From: Apostichopus japonicus | Lineage: Eukaryota > Echinodermata > Holothuroidea > Aspidochirotida > Stichopodidae | NCBI RefSeq assembly: GCF_037975245.1 | Contig: NC_092581.1 | Coordinates: forward strand, 16,929,303 to 16,993,302 | Reading direction: 5' to 3' | DNA length: 64,000 bases | Part shown: positions 63,705-64,000 of the stretch, piece by piece | Position numbering within the stretch: the first letter of the stretch is position 1 | Layout of the letters: each line of letters begins with the position of its first letter | The notes under the pieces: generated by a model | The model's input: only the letters and a program-made list of their open reading frames with translations | Told to the model about the DNA's origin: nothing | Database searches by the model: none | Made by a program: the position numbers and the translations under genes

Positions 63705-64000
63705 GTGAGTAGTTACCTGTTTGTCATTTATGTTTATAGAATGTTATTATTCCCAACATTTCCTTCGAATATCTGTTACGTGGCATAGATGGGGTTAGTA
63801 TAATGGTAAAAACAGACTAAACATTTGTCCGAAAATCTTGAATTCTAAACCACTGAAGGGATTGGTGGACCTGATGAATAGATATGCTATCTATGGTAAT
63901 GTCACTAGAGTTGACACAAAATATGGAAAAATATTCAAGGAATGGCAACCTTTGTTAAGCATTATTTGGTTGTTACATCGTATTACCTAGATGAATGTCA

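Larger units (their letters stand above)
1..64000 (+). other. Interior of a giant modular microexon gene or gene cluster
   Basis: Exons on the plus strand are recognised by polypyrimidine-AG acceptors and GT donors repeated identically in every unit. Exons A, B, C, D, E, F, H and I are multiples of three and phase 1-1; the joining codon is usually Gly, Glu, Ala or Asp. The upstream part codes Glu-rich peptide and the downstream part Gly/Asn/Gln/Ser/Thr-rich peptide, both predicted to be disordered. I see no start codon context, signal peptide, membrane segment or catalytic domain. The family is not recognised. Schistosome micro-exon genes share the design of symmetric tiny exons, but I see no sequence kinship. 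Whether this is one transcript or several adjacent genes cannot be decided from DNA alone. Confidence 0.6.

Overview
This is a metazoan, intron-rich, AT-rich window. It carries spliceosomal GT-AG microexons, a Penelope-like retroelement fragment with a hammerhead ribozyme motif, and a TTAA-targeting THAP-domain DNA transposon. That combination fits a marine invertebrate such as a mollusc, but the species cannot be fixed from the sequence. No bacterial or phage features are present.

Nearly the whole window reads as the interior of one very large plus-strand gene, or a tight cluster of related genes, built from tandemly amplified multi-exon cassettes. Almost every exon I can delimit is 12-279 nt, a multiple of three, and phase 1-1: a split codon usually supplies the last base G and the next exon supplies two bases. 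Any exon can therefore be skipped, duplicated or shuffled without breaking the frame. No initiator exon, signal peptide or unambiguous terminal exon was found, so the gene appears to extend beyond both ends.

Layout. (1) 1-29.4 kb: 19 tandem units of about 1,235 bp, longer where exon B is expanded. Each has exon A (48 nt, Gly-rich then Glu), exon B (90-279 nt, almost all Glu) and exon C (18 nt, AAPPSG). Units 12 and 13 each carry the same 2.67-kb transposon insertion in the B-C intron. (2) 29.4-32.1 kb: a degraded unit, then single acidic or Asn/Ser-rich microexons. (3) 32.1-47.1 kb: a second array with a period of about 2,020 bp, with exons D (12 nt), E (39 nt), F (24 nt) and a doubtful exon G (21 nt), coding Gly/Asn/Gln/Ser/Thr-rich peptide. 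(4) 47.1-49.8 kb: a non-tandem block with five exons, the last of which may end the gene, followed by a 23-bp minisatellite. (5) 49.8-58.5 kb: more D/E/F units and a 1,105-bp unit repeated three times. (6) 58.5-64 kb: a second copy of the 46.6-52 kb block, displaced by about 11.94 kb.

The predicted product is a long, disordered, modular protein: a highly acidic poly-Glu part from array 1 followed by a Gly/Asn/Gln-rich part. I recognise no named family. Introns are about as similar between units as exons are, so amplification is recent or homogenised, and copy number may be affected by assembly.
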